A DNA stretch of 32,637 nt. Origin: a bacterium. GTDB lineage: Bacteria; Actinomycetota; Acidimicrobiia; Spongiisociales; ZC4RG35. The notes beneath the pieces are model-generated. The model saw nothing but the letters and a program-made list of their open reading frames with translations, was not told the DNA's origin and searched no databases. The translations under genes were made by a program, and so were the position numbers. Below are positions 32,055 to 32,637 of this stretch, piece after piece. The stretch spans positions 1-32,637 of the forward strand of contig JAHEDH010000022.1 in assembly GCA_024641285.1 (NCBI GenBank), in the 5' to 3' direction. Position 1 is the first letter of the stretch, and the number at the start of each line of letters is the position of its first letter.

Positions 32055-32637
32055 TCAGGTGATCGAGATGATCTCGTGCTGCTTGTAGGTCGTGACCATC
32101 TCGTAGCCGGTCTCGGTGACGTACAGCATCTCCTCGAGCCTGACACCGTGATCGTGGAGCTTCCCGTTCTGCGTCTCCAGCGCGAACGTCATTCCCTGCT
32201 GGATCTCGACGGGGTGGTCGAGCGACCAGATACGGGAGATGACGGGCGGGTCGTACTGCGCCAGTCCGAGACCGTGGCCCCAGTTGTTGGCGGCCGCCTG
32301 ATCCTCTTCCTTGTAGCCCCACTGCTCCATTGCAGACGGCCACTTGGCGGCGACCTCGGCGGTGCTTGCGCCAGGCTTGACCATCTCGATCGAGTCCCAC
32401 AGCCACTCGTGGGCGGCGTCGTATGTCGCCTGGTGCTCGTCGGTCGGTGTGCCGCCGACGCAGTAGGTGCGGTAGCAGCACGACTTGAAGCCGTTCCACG
32501 TGAGCGCCGCCAGGTCGATGATCACGAGCTCGCCCGGGCGGATCATGCGGTCGGAGAAGTTGCGCCAGTTCGGCCAGGCATTCGGGCCGGACGACACGAT
32601 GACGTCTTCGACGTCTTCCATGCCTGCGATCGAGTAC
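32055..32637 (-). CDS. M24-family peptidase, C-terminal part
   Basis: The frame is open to the end of the window, so about 194 residues of the pita-bread catalytic domain are seen and the N-terminus is missing. Against E. coli PepP, ligand positions are Asp (VIIDLAAL), Cys in place of the second Asp (NGFKSCCYRTY), His (WGHGLG), Glu (TFALETQ) and Glu (VRLEEMLYV). Four of five are kept, so it may bind metal in an altered site. It is closer to active M24 peptidases than the paralogue at 18822. It precedes the PEP-synthase-like gene by 4 nt, so the two are probably co-translated. Confidence 0.88.
   Translation of the reverse strand, partial: YSIAGMEDVEDVIVSSGPNAWPNWRNFSDRMIRPGELVIIDLAALTWNGFKSCCYRTYCVGGTPTDEHQATYDAAHEWLWDSIEMVKPGASTAEVAAKWPSAMEQWGYKEEDQAAANNWGHGLGLAQYDPPVISRIWSLDHPVEIQQGMTFALETQNGKLHDHGVRLEEMLYVTETGYEMVTTYKQHEIISIT

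Overview
The window is GC-rich, gene-dense bacterial chromosome that looks actinobacterial, perhaps Acidimicrobiia-like. Signs of this are a DUF222/HNH gene behind a Gram-positive-type SOS box, many TANNNT -10 elements placed 6-8 nt before a start codon (leaderless style), and GTG/TTG starts. The taxon is inferred from these features, not proven.

Layout. 1-919: end of a phosphinothricin-type acetyltransferase, two heptanucleotide tandem arrays, and a control region with two NrdR boxes. 920-4430: class II ribonucleotide reductase (nrdJ) and its terminator. 4541-8996: TfoX-N protein, SOS-box HNH gene, internally deleted erythromycin-esterase pseudogene, purU, a lipoprotein and a small C2H2 zinc-finger protein. 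9023-17718 (minus strand): Zn-alcohol dehydrogenase, FAD oxidoreductase, a complete branched-chain-amino-acid-type ABC transporter (livHMKGF) and an asparaginase, with short gaps or overlaps throughout except one 95-nt gap. 17922-20024 (plus): a 3-hydroxyisobutyrate-dehydrogenase-like protein and an M24-family protein that has lost most of its metal ligands. 20047-23524 (minus): three overlapping genes for an AhpD-like protein, a cysteine-less paralogue and a BisC/DMSO-reductase-type molybdoenzyme. 23621-26158: MFS transporter and a beta-lactamase-fold serine hydrolase. 26184-30307: zinc-ribbon protein, PepSY protein, two-component system, lipoprotein and cupin. 30383-32637: PEP-synthase-like protein and a partial M24 peptidase.

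The most interesting item is at 22871-23524. Two reading frames in the same phase are separated by a single TGA that stands where the second cysteine of an AhpD-type CxxC motif is expected (Cys79-Asn-Tyr-Sec82). A perfect 8-bp hairpin whose 3-nt loop starts with G lies 20 nt after the TGA, which fits the general bacterial SECIS pattern. I read this as one 217-residue selenoprotein. It is translationally coupled to a paralogue with DPYF in place of CxxU and to an oxotransferase, which suggests a selenol/thiol-linked sulfoxide or N-oxide reduction module.
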